From Tateyamaria pelophila (GTDB lineage: Bacteria; Pseudomonadota; Alphaproteobacteria; Rhodobacterales; Rhodobacteraceae), in assembly GCF_019966495.1 (NCBI RefSeq), contig NZ_JAIMIA010000007.1, forward strand, positions 29,745-93,744: a DNA stretch of 64,000 bases, read 5' to 3'. The position numbers were made by a program, and so were the translations under genes. Position 1 is the first letter of the stretch; every line of letters starts with the position of its first letter. Positions 27,577 through 37,739 of this stretch are shown here, in pieces. Below the pieces are notes generated by a model. It saw only the letters and a list, made by a program, of their open reading frames with translations. It made no database searches and had not been told where the DNA came from.

Positions 27577-28431
27577 ATGATACCAGCCGCATTCGAATAT
27601 CACCGACCATCCGACATCGCAGGCGCGCTGTCCGTGCTTGCCGAACACGGCGATGACGCCCGTGTGCTGGCGGGTGGCCACAGTCTGATCCCGATGATGA
27701 AACTGCGCATGGCAGACGTGCCGCATCTGATCGATCTGCAGGATATCGATGTGCTCAAGGGGATCAAAATAGATGGAGGAACGGTCACCATCGGCGCAAT
27801 GGTTACGCAGCACGAGATCATCGTCAGTGACGCGTTGTTTGCGGCAGCGCCCATCATGCGCGAAGCAGCATTGCAGATTGCCGACCCGCAGGTGCGCTAC
27901 ATGGGTACCATCGGCGGGAATGTGGCCAACGGCGATCCGGGCAACGACATGCCCGGCCTGATGCAATGCCTGGACGCCAGTTTCGTTCTGGAAGGGGCGG
28001 ACGGCACGCGGACGACGAAGGCGCGTGATTTCTACGAAGCCGCCTACATGACCGAGCGCGATGACGAAGAAATCCTGACCCATATCGTATTCGACGCCAC
28101 AACGGCGGGCTACGCCTACGAAAAACAAAAGCGCAAGATCGGAGATTATGCGACGGCGGCCTGCGCCGCGCTGATCACCAAGGACGGCGATACGGTCGCC
28201 TCTGCTTCGATCTCGATGACCAACCTGAGCGATGTGCCCGTGTTTTCCGAAGCGGCGAATGCGGCGCTCGTGGGCACGACCTGCGATGCCGCCGCTGTCA
28301 AGGCGGCTGTTGCCGCTGCCTTGGAAGACATCGACCCGACCGAAGACAATCGCGGCCCCGTTGAATTCAAAATGCACGTTGCCGGGATCATCATCGCCCG
28401 CGCAATCGAGCGCGCCTGGTCACGGGCGTAA
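27577..28431 (+). CDS. coxM: Aerobic CO dehydrogenase, medium FAD-binding subunit
   Basis: The 284-residue subunit belongs to the molybdopterin-dehydrogenase FAD-binding family. The FAD motifs [15 protein letters not shown] (near residue 32) and the second block [19 protein letters not shown] (near 109) are clear. It passes electrons from CoxS to the respiratory chain. The ATG at 27577 follows AGGGAGGA. It is the first gene of coxMSLDEF, 13 bases before coxS. Confidence 0.94.
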   Translation: MIPAAFEYHRPSDIAGALSVLAEHGDDARVLAGGHSLIPMMKLRMADVPHLIDLQDIDVLKGIKIDGGTVTIGAMVTQHEIIVSDALFAAAPIMREAALQIADPQVRYMGTIGGNVANGDPGNDMPGLMQCLDASFVLEGADGTRTTKARDFYEAAYMTERDDEEILTHIVFDATTAGYAYEKQKRKIGDYATAACAALITKDGDTVASASISMTNLSDVPVFSEAANAALVGTTCDAAAVKAAVAAALEDIDPTEDNRGPVEFKMHVAGIIIARAIERAWSRA

Positions 28432-28444
28432 GGGAGGAGAGATC

Positions 28445-28936
28445 ATGACAAAACAAATCATCAAATTGACCGTGAACGGAGAAGAGCAGGAAGTGCTCGC
28501 CGAGCCACGCGAGTTGCTGATCTATGTGCTGCGCGAAAAGATGGGCATGAAGGGTCCGCATGTCGGGTGCGAGACATCCCATTGCGGGGCCTGCACCGTC
28601 GAGATGGACGGCAAGTCGGTAAAATCCTGCACGATGTTCGCAGCCCAGGCTCAGGGGGCCGAAATCACTACAATCGAAGGATTAGGAACGCCGGATAACC
28701 TCCACGTTTTGCAGGAAAATTTCAAGGAGCATCACGGCCTTCAATGCGGCTATTGCACGCCCGGCATGATCACGCGGGCGCACCGTCTGCTTCAGGAAAA
28801 CCCGAACCCGACCGAAGAAGAGGTCCGCTTTGGCATCGCTGGCAACATCTGCCGCTGCACCGGCTACCAGAACATCGTGAAATCCATTCTTTCGGCTGCC
28901 GCTGAACTGAATGCCGCCAAGGAGGCTGCGCAATGA
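28445..28936 (+). CDS. coxS: Aerobic CO dehydrogenase, small iron-sulfur subunit
   Basis: The 163-residue protein carries two [2Fe-2S] clusters. The plant-ferredoxin-type ligands are Cys42, Cys47, Cys50 and Cys62; the C-terminal cluster uses Cys101, Cys104, Cys136 and Cys138 (CGYCTPG...CRCTG). It relays electrons from the Mo-Cu site in CoxL to FAD in CoxM. GGGAGGAGA precedes the ATG at 28445. The stop overlaps the coxL start by 4 bases. Confidence 0.95.
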   Translation: MTKQIIKLTVNGEEQEVLAEPRELLIYVLREKMGMKGPHVGCETSHCGACTVEMDGKSVKSCTMFAAQAQGAEITTIEGLGTPDNLHVLQENFKEHHGLQCGYCTPGMITRAHRLLQENPNPTEEEVRFGIAGNICRCTGYQNIVKSILSAAAELNAAKEAAQ

Positions 28937-31347
28937 AGGATGAAGTCACACGTGACGACCGCGTCGCCAATCTCAAGGGCTTGGGCTGTTCGCGCAAACG
29001 GGTCGAGGACGCGCGCTTTACCCAAGGCAAGGGCAACTACGTCGACGACATGAACCTGCCGGGCATGCTGACGGGAGATTTCGTGCGCTCGCCCTATGCC
29101 CATGCGCGCATCACGTCGATCAACACCGACGCGGCCATGGCGCTGGACGGTGTCATCGCGGTTCTGACGGCGAAGGATCTTGAGCCGCTAGGCTTGCATT
29201 GGATGCCAACGCTGGCGGGTGACAAGCAAATGGTCCTGGCAGACGGCAAGGTGCTGTTTCAGGGCCAGGAGGTTGCCTTTGTCGTGGCCAAGGATCGCTA
29301 TATTGCCTCGGACGCGGTTGAACTGGTCGAGGTCGAGTACGAAGAGCTTCCCGTGATCGTGGACCCGTTCGCATCGATGAAATCGGACGTCGTGCTGCGC
29401 GAGGATCTCGATCCAACCGCACCCGGCGCGCACGGGCCGCGCAAACACCACAACCATATCTTTACGTGGGAAGTCGGCGACGAGGACGGCACCAACGCGG
29501 TCATTGACGACGCGGATATCGTGGCCGAAGAATCCATGTATTACCACCGCACCCATCCGTGCCCGCTTGAACCCTGCGGCTGTGTTGCAAGTATGGACAA
29601 GGTCAACGGCAAGCTGACGCTGTGGGGCACCTTTCAGGCACCGCACGTGGTGCGCACGGTTGCGTCTCTGTTGTCGGGCATCGAAGAACATAATATCCGT
29701 GTTGTCTCCCCCGATATCGGCGGCGGTTTCGGCAACAAGGTTGGCGTCTATCCCGGCTATGTCTGCTCCATCGTGGCCTCCATCGTGACGGGCGTGCCTG
29801 TCAAATGGGTCGAGGACCGGATGGAAAACCTGATGTCCACCGCCTTTGCGCGGGATTACTGGATGACGGGCAAGATCTCGGCCACCAAAGAGGGCAAGAT
29901 CACCGGGCTGCATTGCCATGTGACGGCCGATCACGGCGCGTTCGACGCCTGCGCCGACCCGACCAAGTTCCCGGCGGGTTTCATGAACATCTGCACGGGG
30001 TCGTACGACATCCCGATCGCTTACCTGGGCGTGGACGGCGTTTACACCAACAAGGCACCGGGCGGCGTGTCCTATCGGTGTTCGTTCCGGGTGACCGAGG
30101 CGGTCTATTTCATCGAACGGATGATCGAGGTTCTGGCCATCGAGATGAACATGGATTCGGCCGAACTGCGCCGGATCAACTTCATCAAGAAAGAGCAATT
30201 CCCCTACAATTCCGCGCTTGGCTGGGAATATGACAGCGGAGATTATCACACCGCGTGGGACAAGGCCCTGAAAGCCGTTGACTATGAAGGACTGCGCAAG
30301 GAACAGGCCGAACGGGTCGAAGCCTTCAAGCGCGGCGAGACGCGCACGATCATGGGCATTGGCCTGAGCTTTTTCACAGAAATCGTGGGGGCGGGCCCGG
30401 TCAAGAACTGCGACATCCTCGGGATGGGCATGTTTGACAGTTGTGAAATCCGTATTCACCCGACAGGCTCTGCGATTGCGCGGCTGGGCACGATTTCGCA
30501 AGGGCAGGGGCATGCGACGACATTCGCGCAAATACTTGCCTCCGAGATCGGGATTTCAGCGGATAGCATCACCATCGAAGAAGGTGATACGGATACGGCG
30601 CCGTACGGACTTGGCACCTATGGGTCGCGGTCCACTCCGGTTGCTGGCGCCGCGGCGGCTATGGTCGGGCGCAAGATCCGTGCCAAGGCGCAGATGATTG
30701 CCGCCTATCTGCTTGAGGTCCACGACGACGACGTCGAGTTCGACGTCGATCGTTTTGTGGTCAAGGGCGCGCCGGAACGCTTCAAGACCATGGGCGAGAT
30801 TGCCTATGCTGCCTACAATCAGGCCATTCCGGGGATCGAGCCGGGTCTGGAGGCGGTAAGCTATTACGACCCGCCCAACATGACCTATCCGTTCGGTGCC
30901 TATGTCTGTGTGATGGACATTGATGTGGATACGGGCGTGCCAACCATAAAACGCTTCTATGCGCTGGACGATTGCGGCACCCGGATCAACCCAATGGTGA
31001 TCGAAGGGCAAATCCATGGCGGTTTGACCGAAGCCCTCGCTGTCGCCCTGGGCCAGGAGATTGCCTATGACGATATGGGCAACTGCAAGACGGGCACCCT
31101 TATGGACTTCTTCCTGCCAACCGCTTGGGAAGTGCCAAACTACGAGACCGATCACACGGTGACACCCTCACCGCATCACCCGATCGGGGCCAAGGGCGTC
31201 GGCGAAAGCCCGCATGTGGGCGGCGTTCCGTGCTTTTCAAATGCGGTGCAGGATGCGTTCCGACCGTTTGGCAATCGTCACACCAACATGCCCCACGATC
31301 ACTGGCGCATCTGGAAGACCGCGAATGATCTTGGTCTGCATGATTGA
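28933..31347 (+). CDS. coxL: Aerobic CO dehydrogenase, large molybdenum-copper subunit (form I)
   Basis: The 804-residue subunit binds the Mo-molybdopterin cytosine dinucleotide and oxidises CO to CO2. The active-site loop reads VSYRCSFR with Cys383, the residue that holds copper in true (form I) CO dehydrogenases; form II enzymes have AYRGAGR instead. The usual form I loop is AYRCSFR, so Ser380 is a variant. Other cofactor motifs seen are GTFQAPH (near 232-238), GGGFGNK (near 263-269) and the catalytic Glu in [10 protein letters not shown] near the C terminus. Gene order M-S-L also supports form I. Confidence 0.95.
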   Translation: MKDEVTRDDRVANLKGLGCSRKRVEDARFTQGKGNYVDDMNLPGMLTGDFVRSPYAHARITSINTDAAMALDGVIAVLTAKDLEPLGLHWMPTLAGDKQMVLADGKVLFQGQEVAFVVAKDRYIASDAVELVEVEYEELPVIVDPFASMKSDVVLREDLDPTAPGAHGPRKHHNHIFTWEVGDEDGTNAVIDDADIVAEESMYYHRTHPCPLEPCGCVASMDKVNGKLTLWGTFQAPHVVRTVASLLSGIEEHNIRVVSPDIGGGFGNKVGVYPGYVCSIVASIVTGVPVKWVEDRMENLMSTAFARDYWMTGKISATKEGKITGLHCHVTADHGAFDACADPTKFPAGFMNICTGSYDIPIAYLGVDGVYTNKAPGGVSYRCSFRVTEAVYFIERMIEVLAIEMNMDSAELRRINFIKKEQFPYNSALGWEYDSGDYHTAWDKALKAVDYEGLRKEQAERVEAFKRGETRTIMGIGLSFFTEIVGAGPVKNCDILGMGMFDSCEIRIHPTGSAIARLGTISQGQGHATTFAQILASEIGISADSITIEEGDTDTAPYGLGTYGSRSTPVAGAAAAMVGRKIRAKAQMIAAYLLEVHDDDVEFDVDRFVVKGAPERFKTMGEIAYAAYNQAIPGIEPGLEAVSYYDPPNMTYPFGAYVCVMDIDVDTGVPTIKRFYALDDCGTRINPMVIEGQIHGGLTEALAVALGQEIAYDDMGNCKTGTLMDFFLPTAWEVPNYETDHTVTPSPHHPIGAKGVGESPHVGGVPCFSNAVQDAFRPFGNRHTNMPHDHWRIWKTANDLGLHD

Positions 31348-31354
31348 AGAAAGG

Positions 31355-31378
31355 GCGGGGCGCATCCGCGTGCCCCGC
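31355..31378 (+). other. Stem-loop between coxL and coxD
   Basis: GCGGGGC (31355-31361) pairs with GCCCCGC (31372-31378). No T-run follows, so it may protect the 3' end of the coxMSL mRNA and lower expression of the maturation genes downstream. Confidence 0.5.
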
Positions 31379-31386
31379 GCAACCCC

Positions 31387-32265
31387 ATGACATCCTGGAC
31401 AGATATTCAGACTGCATTGGCCAGCACCGGCTATATCGCCAGCGATGATCTGGCGACGGCACTGCACATTGCCACCACTCTCGGGCGGCCTCTTCTACTG
31501 GAAGGGGCCGCTGGTGTGGGCAAGACGGAAGTGGCGCGCGCTTTGGCGAGCGTGAATGAGACACAGTTGATCCGGCTGCAATGCTATGAGGGGCTGGATG
31601 CATCGCAGGCCATCTACGAATGGAATTACCAACGCCAGCTTTTGTCGATCCGCGCGGCGTCCGAGGCGGGCGAAACCGGTGCGGCGGTGGAGGCGCGTAT
31701 ATTCTCCGAAGAGTACCTGTTGGAGCGGCCGTTGCTCAAGGCGATCCGCCAGGACAAGGCCCCGGTCTTGTTGATCGACGAGATCGACCGGGCAGATGAA
31801 GAGTTCGAGGCCTATCTGCTGGAAGTCCTTTCGGATTTTCAGATCACGATCCCGGAACTGGGCACGATCAGCGCCACGACGCGTCCCATTGTCATCCTCA
31901 CGGCCAATGGCACCCGCGACCTGTCGGACGCGCTGCGCAGGCGTTGCATCTATGCTCATGTGGACTACCCGGACCGGGTGACCGAATTGGCGATCCTGGC
32001 TGCGCGATGCCCGGGGATTGAGGCGCATCTGGGGGCGCAAATCGTCGGTTTCGTTCAGAAAATTCGCGAAGAAGAGCTGGAGAAAGTGCCGGGCATCGCT
32101 GAAATGCTCGACTTTGCTGCCGCCTTGGCGGGGCTGGGGATCAAGGATCTGACCGAAGATCCCGTCGTGCTTCAGGCGGCGTTGGCAACTTTGCTCAAGA
32201 CGCACGCCGACCGGGCAGCCGTGCCCATTGAAGTCGCGTCGCGTCTGGCCGGAAAAGCCGCATGA
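31387..32265 (+). CDS. coxD: CO dehydrogenase maturation AAA+ ATPase
   Basis: The 292-residue protein is a MoxR-type AAA+ ATPase with Walker A EGAAGVGKTE (residues 39-48), Walker B LLIDEIDRAD and an arginine-finger region (DALRRRC). CoxD is known to help insert sulfur and copper at the Mo-Cu site of CoxL. It lies 39 bases after coxL and overlaps coxE by 4 bases, as the two products act together. Confidence 0.92.
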   Translation: MTSWTDIQTALASTGYIASDDLATALHIATTLGRPLLLEGAAGVGKTEVARALASVNETQLIRLQCYEGLDASQAIYEWNYQRQLLSIRAASEAGETGAAVEARIFSEEYLLERPLLKAIRQDKAPVLLIDEIDRADEEFEAYLLEVLSDFQITIPELGTISATTRPIVILTANGTRDLSDALRRRCIYAHVDYPDRVTELAILAARCPGIEAHLGAQIVGFVQKIREEELEKVPGIAEMLDFAAALAGLGIKDLTEDPVVLQAALATLLKTHADRAAVPIEVASRLAGKAA

Positions 32266-33449
32266 GCAAGGTCACACGTTTCACCGCCGCCGATCCCGGA
32301 CCTGCCGCGCGGGTTTCGGGATTCATGGCGCATTTGCGGGACCACGGGTTTCGGCTGGGCGTGGCGGAGACCGAAACAGCCCTGCGCGCCTTGTCCTGTG
32401 TGAACCCGATTGATCCATCCGACGCGCGGCTTGCGCTGAAATCGGTCTGCGCGGGGTCTGCCGAAGATGTGGCGCAGTTTGATTTGTTGTTTGATGCATT
32501 TTGGCGGGCGGAAGGCCGGGTGCGGCACAAGATCATGCCCTCCGACCAGACCACGCCCCAGCAGAATATGAAAAACTCACGCACGGACGAGACGCAGAAA
32601 AGTTCCGGAGATGGCTCGATCCACGCACCGGAAGAGGGCGACGATGGCGAGGAAAGCTATGCCGAGGGCACGGGCAAGCTTGTGGCATCCAAAGCAAGAA
32701 ACCTGATGAAGAAAGACCTGCGCGAGATGGTGTCGGCCGAGGATATCCGGGCCGCCGAACAGGTTGCCATGCGTCTTGGCAAAGCCTTGCGGGATCGTCG
32801 GTCGCGACGGCGCAAGGCCGCAAAAAAGGGTGCGCTGATCGACTTGCGCCGGACCATGCGTCACAGCCTGTCCTCGGGGGGTGAACCCTTGCGCCTCGCC
32901 AAACGCAAACGGCCAGAGCGACCTTTGAAAATCGTCGCACTTTGCGATGTGTCGGGGTCGATGATGAACTACGCGCGTCCCTTTCTGGCCTTCCTTGCGG
33001 GTTTGATGCGCGCCGACAGCGCGAGCGATGCGTACCTGTTTCATACCCGTCTCGTGCGGATCACCAATGCACTGCGCGATGATGATCCTCTGCGCGCGCT
33101 CAACCGGATCACGCTTTTGGCCGATGGCTTTGGCGGCGGCTCGAAAATCGGTGTGAACCTTCAGCAGTTTGCGGGCAGCTATGCGCGCAATTTTGTCGAC
33201 GGGCGCAGCGTCGTTGTGATCCTGTCGGACGGCTATGACAGTGACAGCCCTGAAATACTGGGTACGGCCTTGGCCAAACTGAAGCGGCGCGGATGCAAGA
33301 TCGTGTGGCTGAACCCACTGAAAGGCTGGAAAGACTACAAACCCGTCGCGCGCGGCATGGCAACGGCCTTGCCCCACCTTGATGCCTTTGCGGCGGCCAC
33401 CACGTTGAACGATCTGGCCGCGTTGGAAACCACGTTGGCGCGGCTATGA
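32262..33449 (+). CDS. coxE: CO dehydrogenase maturation protein with von Willebrand A domain
   Basis: The 395-residue product has a C-terminal VWA domain with a complete MIDAS motif (DVSGSM, Asp229-Ser231-Ser233). A charged linker of about residues 100-150 precedes it. VWA proteins of this kind pair with MoxR ATPases, here CoxD, and are thought to help load copper into CoxL. It overlaps coxD and coxF by 4 bases each. Confidence 0.92.
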   Translation: MSKVTRFTAADPGPAARVSGFMAHLRDHGFRLGVAETETALRALSCVNPIDPSDARLALKSVCAGSAEDVAQFDLLFDAFWRAEGRVRHKIMPSDQTTPQQNMKNSRTDETQKSSGDGSIHAPEEGDDGEESYAEGTGKLVASKARNLMKKDLREMVSAEDIRAAEQVAMRLGKALRDRRSRRRKAAKKGALIDLRRTMRHSLSSGGEPLRLAKRKRPERPLKIVALCDVSGSMMNYARPFLAFLAGLMRADSASDAYLFHTRLVRITNALRDDDPLRALNRITLLADGFGGGSKIGVNLQQFAGSYARNFVDGRSVVVILSDGYDSDSPEILGTALAKLKRRGCKIVWLNPLKGWKDYKPVARGMATALPHLDAFAAATTLNDLAALETTLARL

Positions 33450-34270
33450 CTCTCTCACGCTCTGATCACGCCCGTCTTGAGGCAACGATGCAAGAGCTGA
33501 AGGCCAAGGGCGTGCCTTTTGCCATGGCGACGGTCGTGCGCACGGTCGATGCGACCTCGGCCAGGCCGGGGGGGAAGGCGCTGCTGGACCGAGATGGGAA
33601 AATCCTGCTGGGTTGGGTCGGCGGCGGATGCGCGCGCGGTGCCGTGGGCAAGGCCGCACGGGATGCCATCAGCAGTGGTGATCCGCAACTGATTTCCCTG
33701 CGCCCGCAGGAGCTTTTGGAGACCGAGGGCGTGGCGGTCGGAGAAGTGCGCGACGGCGTCCGTTTTGCCCGCAATGGTTGCCCCTCCAAGGGGACGATGG
33801 ATGTGTTTGTCGAACCTGTTCTGCCGTTGCCGGAAATGGTGATCTGCGGCACGGGTCTGGTAGCCATGGCGCTGGCCAGCCTTGCAACGCGCTTTGATTT
33901 CAAGGTTGCAGTCCATGCAGCGGAGGGGATCGAAACGGATGCGGACGTCACGCGGGGCTTTGACTTTGACACCAGCGGTTTCGTTGTTGTTGCGACCCAG
34001 GGCCAGGGGGACCAGAACGCATTGCGGGCCGCCGTGTCCACCGATTGCAGCTATGTGAGCTTTGTCGGCAGTCGCAAGAAATTCAAGACATTGGCGGCCA
34101 GGCTGGTGGCCGAAAACGCTGATCTTGAACCCGCCTTGCGGACGGTTCACGCACCCGCCGGATTGGATATCAACGCGATCACGCCTGACGAAATCGCATT
34201 GTCCATTCTGGCACAGATTACCCGATTGCGCCGGGCCGGACTGACACACGGTCAGGTGCGGGATGCGTGA
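33446..34270 (+). CDS. coxF: XdhC/CoxI-family molybdenum cofactor maturation protein
   Basis: The 274-residue product has an N-terminal XdhC/CoxI domain (VVRTVDATSARPGGKALLD...GWVGGGCARG) and a C-terminal Rossmann domain (VICGTGLVAMALASLA). Homologues bind and protect molybdenum cofactor, promote its sulfuration and hand it to the enzyme. It is coupled to coxE by a 4-base overlap. In the Oligotropha naming, the gene after coxE is coxF. Confidence 0.87.
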   Translation: MTLSRSDHARLEATMQELKAKGVPFAMATVVRTVDATSARPGGKALLDRDGKILLGWVGGGCARGAVGKAARDAISSGDPQLISLRPQELLETEGVAVGEVRDGVRFARNGCPSKGTMDVFVEPVLPLPEMVICGTGLVAMALASLATRFDFKVAVHAAEGIETDADVTRGFDFDTSGFVVVATQGQGDQNALRAAVSTDCSYVSFVGSRKKFKTLAARLVAENADLEPALRTVHAPAGLDINAITPDEIALSILAQITRLRRAGLTHGQVRDA

Positions 34271-34375
34271 GTGCGCAGCCATTGTACCGGCCACGCGTTT
34301 GGACAGGGTGGGCGAATTGGCTGTGTCGCGCAGGCTCGCGGTTGCTTGCCCTGCAATGACGCAGGAGAACTGTCC

Positions 34376-34483
34376 ATGACCTGGCTGAGGCGTGCCGCGA
34401 CGCGGATCACAGGACGCGTGTTTTCCCCACTGACCAAAGAGCAGGCCGATCTGCTGGCATCAATCAAATTCCCTTGCTGCTGA
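34376..34483 (+). CDS. Candidate small protein (35 residues) between coxF and coxG
   Basis: A short frame begins MTWLRRAATRIT, with a strong AGGAGA eight bases before the ATG, and ends with SIKFPCC just before the coxG ribosome site. The basic N-terminal half and paired terminal cysteines suggest a peptide that could bind a membrane or a metal. I recognise no family. The evidence is the ribosome site, the fit into the operon and the clean stop only 16 bases before coxG. Confidence 0.5.
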   Translation: MTWLRRAATRITGRVFSPLTKEQADLLASIKFPCC

Positions 34484-34499
34484 GAAAAGGACACCACCC

Positions 34500-34952
34500 A
34501 TGGAACTCAGAGACGAAATCGTCATAAATGCCCCTCAGGCCGTCGTCTACGCGGCCCTGAACGATCCCGAAATCCTGAAGGACTGCATTCCCGGTTGCGA
34601 GGAGTTGGTCAAAACGTCCGACACCGAGTTGGAAGCCAGGGTTGTCCTCAAGATCGGCCCTGTGAAGGCCAAGTTCAACGGGAATGTCACGCTCAACCCG
34701 GACGCGCCACCAGAGCGGTTTTCGCTGACCGGAACCGGCAATGGCGGAGCCGCGGGTTTTGCCAAGGGCGGCGCGGAGGTCGTGCTTGAGGACCATCCTG
34801 ACGGCACACTTTTGAAGTACAATGCGACCGCCGAGATCGGGGGCAAGCTTGCACAACTGGGCAGCCGTCTCATTCAGGGGACGGCCAAGAAACTCGCGGC
34901 CAAGTTCTTCAAGAGCTTTGCCGAGCGTGTCGGCTCGCAGGAGACGGTCTGA
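34500..34952 (+). CDS. coxG: CoxG, SRPBCC-family protein of the CO dehydrogenase cluster
   Basis: The 150-residue product has the CoxG/SRPBCC pattern (MELRDEIVINAPQAVVYAALNDPEILKDCIPGCEEL in pieces, and FSLTGTGNGGAAGF). CoxG helps recruit CO dehydrogenase to the cytoplasmic membrane and can carry quinone, as shown for mycobacterial and Oligotropha relatives. This copy is short: it has the folded domain but not the long C-terminal hydrophobic tail of some CoxG proteins. It ends the cox operon. Confidence 0.88.
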   Translation: MELRDEIVINAPQAVVYAALNDPEILKDCIPGCEELVKTSDTELEARVVLKIGPVKAKFNGNVTLNPDAPPERFSLTGTGNGGAAGFAKGGAEVVLEDHPDGTLLKYNATAEIGGKLAQLGSRLIQGTAKKLAAKFFKSFAERVGSQETV

Positions 34953-35071
34953 GGCTGGTCGAAGCGACTGCACCGATCTTGGATGGCGGATGACCGCGGT
35001 CCAACAAGACCGCGCTGTCTTTCAGGTGTCACGGACCGACAGTCCGTACAGACTGCCGCAAGCGCGATCTC

Positions 35072-36847
35072 TTAGCCCGGTTGCGCGTCGAGAATGCAGC
35101 TTTCCAAAATGATATTTTCGAATGGGTCCACGATTCCGATATCGCTCAGCCTCGGTCCGGCATTGCAGACCAGAGACGCCCCGAAGAGCGCCTTGAACAC
35201 CAGAAAGGGCGGCTCCCAGGTCACACACTGATCCAACGCGTCGCGCACCGCCCTGAAATCACGGGCCACATCAGCGAGCCGCGCGGGACTGATCAGACCC
35301 GCAATGGGCAGCGCCATATGTTGCAGGACAACACCGTTGTGTGCCACGGCCATGCCCCCTTGCGATTCCAGAACTGCAGTCGCGGCCGCGGCCATCGTTT
35401 GTGCATCCGTGCCGAACACCGTGAGATTATGGCTGTCATGGGACACTGTCGAAGCAAACGCGCCGGTCCATGTGCCCCAGTTTTCCATCAATGCCACACG
35501 CACGGGCGCGTCCGCCGCGTAACGGTTTACGATCGCCATGCGGATCATGTCTTGCGGAAGATCCAGTGTGCCGCCCGAGGTCGTGAGCGTGCGTTCGCTC
35601 CATTCGGGAAAGCGCGGCTTGGACAAGGTGGCAACACGGGCCGTGGGGGCGGTACTGGACACTTCGAACGCATCCGGGCCAAGCCGGGTCAGGGACACGG
35701 AATGCGACAGGCGTTCAGGCACGCGCGGCGCCGTTTGAGCAGCCAGCAGGAGGCCATCCCGCGCCACGATGTTCCCATCCAGCACGACCGTTTCGGCCCG
35801 GACGTCGTCGCGGTCTGTCAGGATCACCAGATCGGCGCGTTTGCCGGGCGCTACGAGCCCAAGATCCGGGCGCCCGATGCGGGTTGCCGCATTCAGCGTC
35901 GCCGCGCGGTAGACCCAGGCCGCCGGCAAGTTGAGCGCAATCAGGTGCCGGATCACCTGATCCAGCCCACCCTTGGCCAGCAGGTCATCGGGAAAGACGT
36001 CATCGGTGCACAGGGTGACGGTCTGGGGCATGTGACCCAGCGCAAGGATCGCCTCTGCGAATTCCGGCAACAGATGGGTATGGGAGCCGCGCAATTCGAT
36101 TGTCAGACCGGCGCGCAGCTTTTCCAGAAAATCCGCCGCGGAGGTCAGTTCGTGATCGGTTTCGACCCCCGCCGCGGCGTAGGCGTTCAGATCGTTGCCG
36201 CTCAGACCGCGCGCATGGCCGCAGACGCGCTTGCCGCTGGCCAACCCTGCTCCGACGATGCCCGCGACCCTGGGATCGCCGCTCAAAAGCGGGTCCATCG
36301 TCATCATTTCCGCAGCACCGTGAATGTCGGGGCGGGCCAGCAGCCTGGCCACGGTTTCGCGGTCGAAATCGCCGCCGCTTTGTTCAAATCCGGGCGCAGA
36401 GGGCACACAGGTGGGGGCCAAAGGCAGGAACCGTAGCGCTGCCGCCGCTGCACAGGCGAGGGCATAGCCCATCCCGTCCAATCCAGCGACATTGGCAAAC
36501 TCGTGCGGGTCCCACAGCGCCGTTGTTACCCCGCGCGGCAGAACATGCGCCGCATATTCTGCGGGCGTCACCATCGAGCTTTCGACATGCATGTGGGTGT
36601 CGATCAGCCCCGGGACGACAAAGCGGCCGGTCGCGTCGATGCGCTTTTCAGCCTCTCGGGCGTTGGGAGCATGCACCGAGGCGATCAAGGGCCCGACAAG
36701 GCCGATATCTGCGGCGCGTTCTTCGCCCGTGACCATGTCGATCACGGTGCCGTTCTCGATCAGAACGTCGAATGGAGTTGCGCCGCGCGCGGCTTGGACT
36801 GCGCGGGCGCGCAAGCCCGGGTCGGTCAGGTTGGCGTCATGGGGCAT
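35072..36847 (-). CDS. ade: Adenine deaminase
   Basis: The product of about 591 residues fits the bacterial adenine deaminase (Ade) family of amidohydrolases. The metal-binding block DTHMHVESSMVTPAEYA near residue 75 and the C-terminal VSHDSHNLTVFG are characteristic. It converts adenine to hypoxanthine and ammonia. The ATG at 36847 overlaps the nucleoside hydrolase stop by 11 bases; the frame is open further upstream but only through that gene. It ends a seven-gene purine operon. Confidence 0.92.
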   Translation of the reverse strand: MPHDANLTDPGLRARAVQAARGATPFDVLIENGTVIDMVTGEERAADIGLVGPLIASVHAPNAREAEKRIDATGRFVVPGLIDTHMHVESSMVTPAEYAAHVLPRGVTTALWDPHEFANVAGLDGMGYALACAAAAALRFLPLAPTCVPSAPGFEQSGGDFDRETVARLLARPDIHGAAEMMTMDPLLSGDPRVAGIVGAGLASGKRVCGHARGLSGNDLNAYAAAGVETDHELTSAADFLEKLRAGLTIELRGSHTHLLPEFAEAILALGHMPQTVTLCTDDVFPDDLLAKGGLDQVIRHLIALNLPAAWVYRAATLNAATRIGRPDLGLVAPGKRADLVILTDRDDVRAETVVLDGNIVARDGLLLAAQTAPRVPERLSHSVSLTRLGPDAFEVSSTAPTARVATLSKPRFPEWSERTLTTSGGTLDLPQDMIRMAIVNRYAADAPVRVALMENWGTWTGAFASTVSHDSHNLTVFGTDAQTMAAAATAVLESQGGMAVAHNGVVLQHMALPIAGLISPARLADVARDFRAVRDALDQCVTWEPPFLVFKALFGASLVCNAGPRLSDIGIVDPFENIILESCILDAQPG

Positions 36848-37739
36848 GGGAGCGGCCTTGTGTTGCGAGGGCGGCGAGGCAGACCATCGCCGTGTCGGGG
36901 GGGCAAGCGGTTGCGAGGCGGGTGGTCGATGACAGGTCGGGCGTGAAACGGGTCGCGCCATAATCCGCACCCGGCGTGGTGCACACATCCAGCGCCATCG
37001 GGGTAAAATCCATCATATGCGGCGCTGAGAAGGCGAGGGCGGCAATCGGATCGTAGATCGCCATTTTTTCCCGCCCGCGGTCCAGCGCGATATCGAGATA
37101 TCCGCCCAGCAGGTCGGCAGATGGTTGGGTCATGTCCGGCATGTCCGCGGGGCCGAAGGTCACCTGACGACAGATTTCCAGATCGATCACATCCAGCGGG
37201 ATGCCGGACCTGGCCACGATGTCTGCGGCCTCGGGATCGGCGAGGCTGTTGAACTCCGCCGCCGCAGAGTGATTGCCCGGCCCATTGCTGCCGCCCATCC
37301 AGACGATGCGGCTGAGCGTTTGTGCGTCTTCTGGATGGTGCAGAACAAGGTGTGCGACAGTGGTGAGCGGGCCGATGGCGAGGAGCGTGGGGTCTTGCGT
37401 GCGCTGCACCCACGTCAACAGGCCTTCCAATGCCGGTGGTAGATCAGGGATTTCGGTGGGCTGCGGAAGCTGTTGCCCTCGGCTGCGCATACCTGTCGGC
37501 CCCAATATGCGTTCCGCCGTCTCAAAGGCGCGGACCATGGGGCGATCAGCGCCCGCGAAAAGGGGGATATTCAGGTCAAACACGGTGCGTGCGCCAAGTG
37601 CATTCGCGATGGCGCAGTCTCGCGTCGCGCATCCATATGTCAGCGACAGACCCGCAATGCGCACGTCCTGTCGGCGCAGCAACAGGATGGCCCAAAGGTC
37701 ATCAAACCCGAAATCCGTATCGACCCAGACCTCCGTCAT
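36837..37739 (-). CDS. Nucleoside hydrolase (IunH/RihA family)
   Basis: The 300-residue protein starts with the calcium-binding signature VDTDFGFDDLWAILLLL, close to the family DTDxGxDDxxA, and has the conserved LAIGPLTTVA block near residue 120. Such enzymes split nucleosides into base and ribose. Next to adenine deaminase a preference for adenosine or inosine is likely, but the sequence does not prove it. Its start overlaps the ATPase stop by 4 bases. Confidence 0.9.
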   Translation of the reverse strand: MTEVWVDTDFGFDDLWAILLLRRQDVRIAGLSLTYGCATRDCAIANALGARTVFDLNIPLFAGADRPMVRAFETAERILGPTGMRSRGQQLPQPTEIPDLPPALEGLLTWVQRTQDPTLLAIGPLTTVAHLVLHHPEDAQTLSRIVWMGGSNGPGNHSAAAEFNSLADPEAADIVARSGIPLDVIDLEICRQVTFGPADMPDMTQPSADLLGGYLDIALDRGREKMAIYDPIAALAFSAPHMMDFTPMALDVCTTPGADYGATRFTPDLSSTTRLATACPPDTAMVCLAALATQGRSHAP

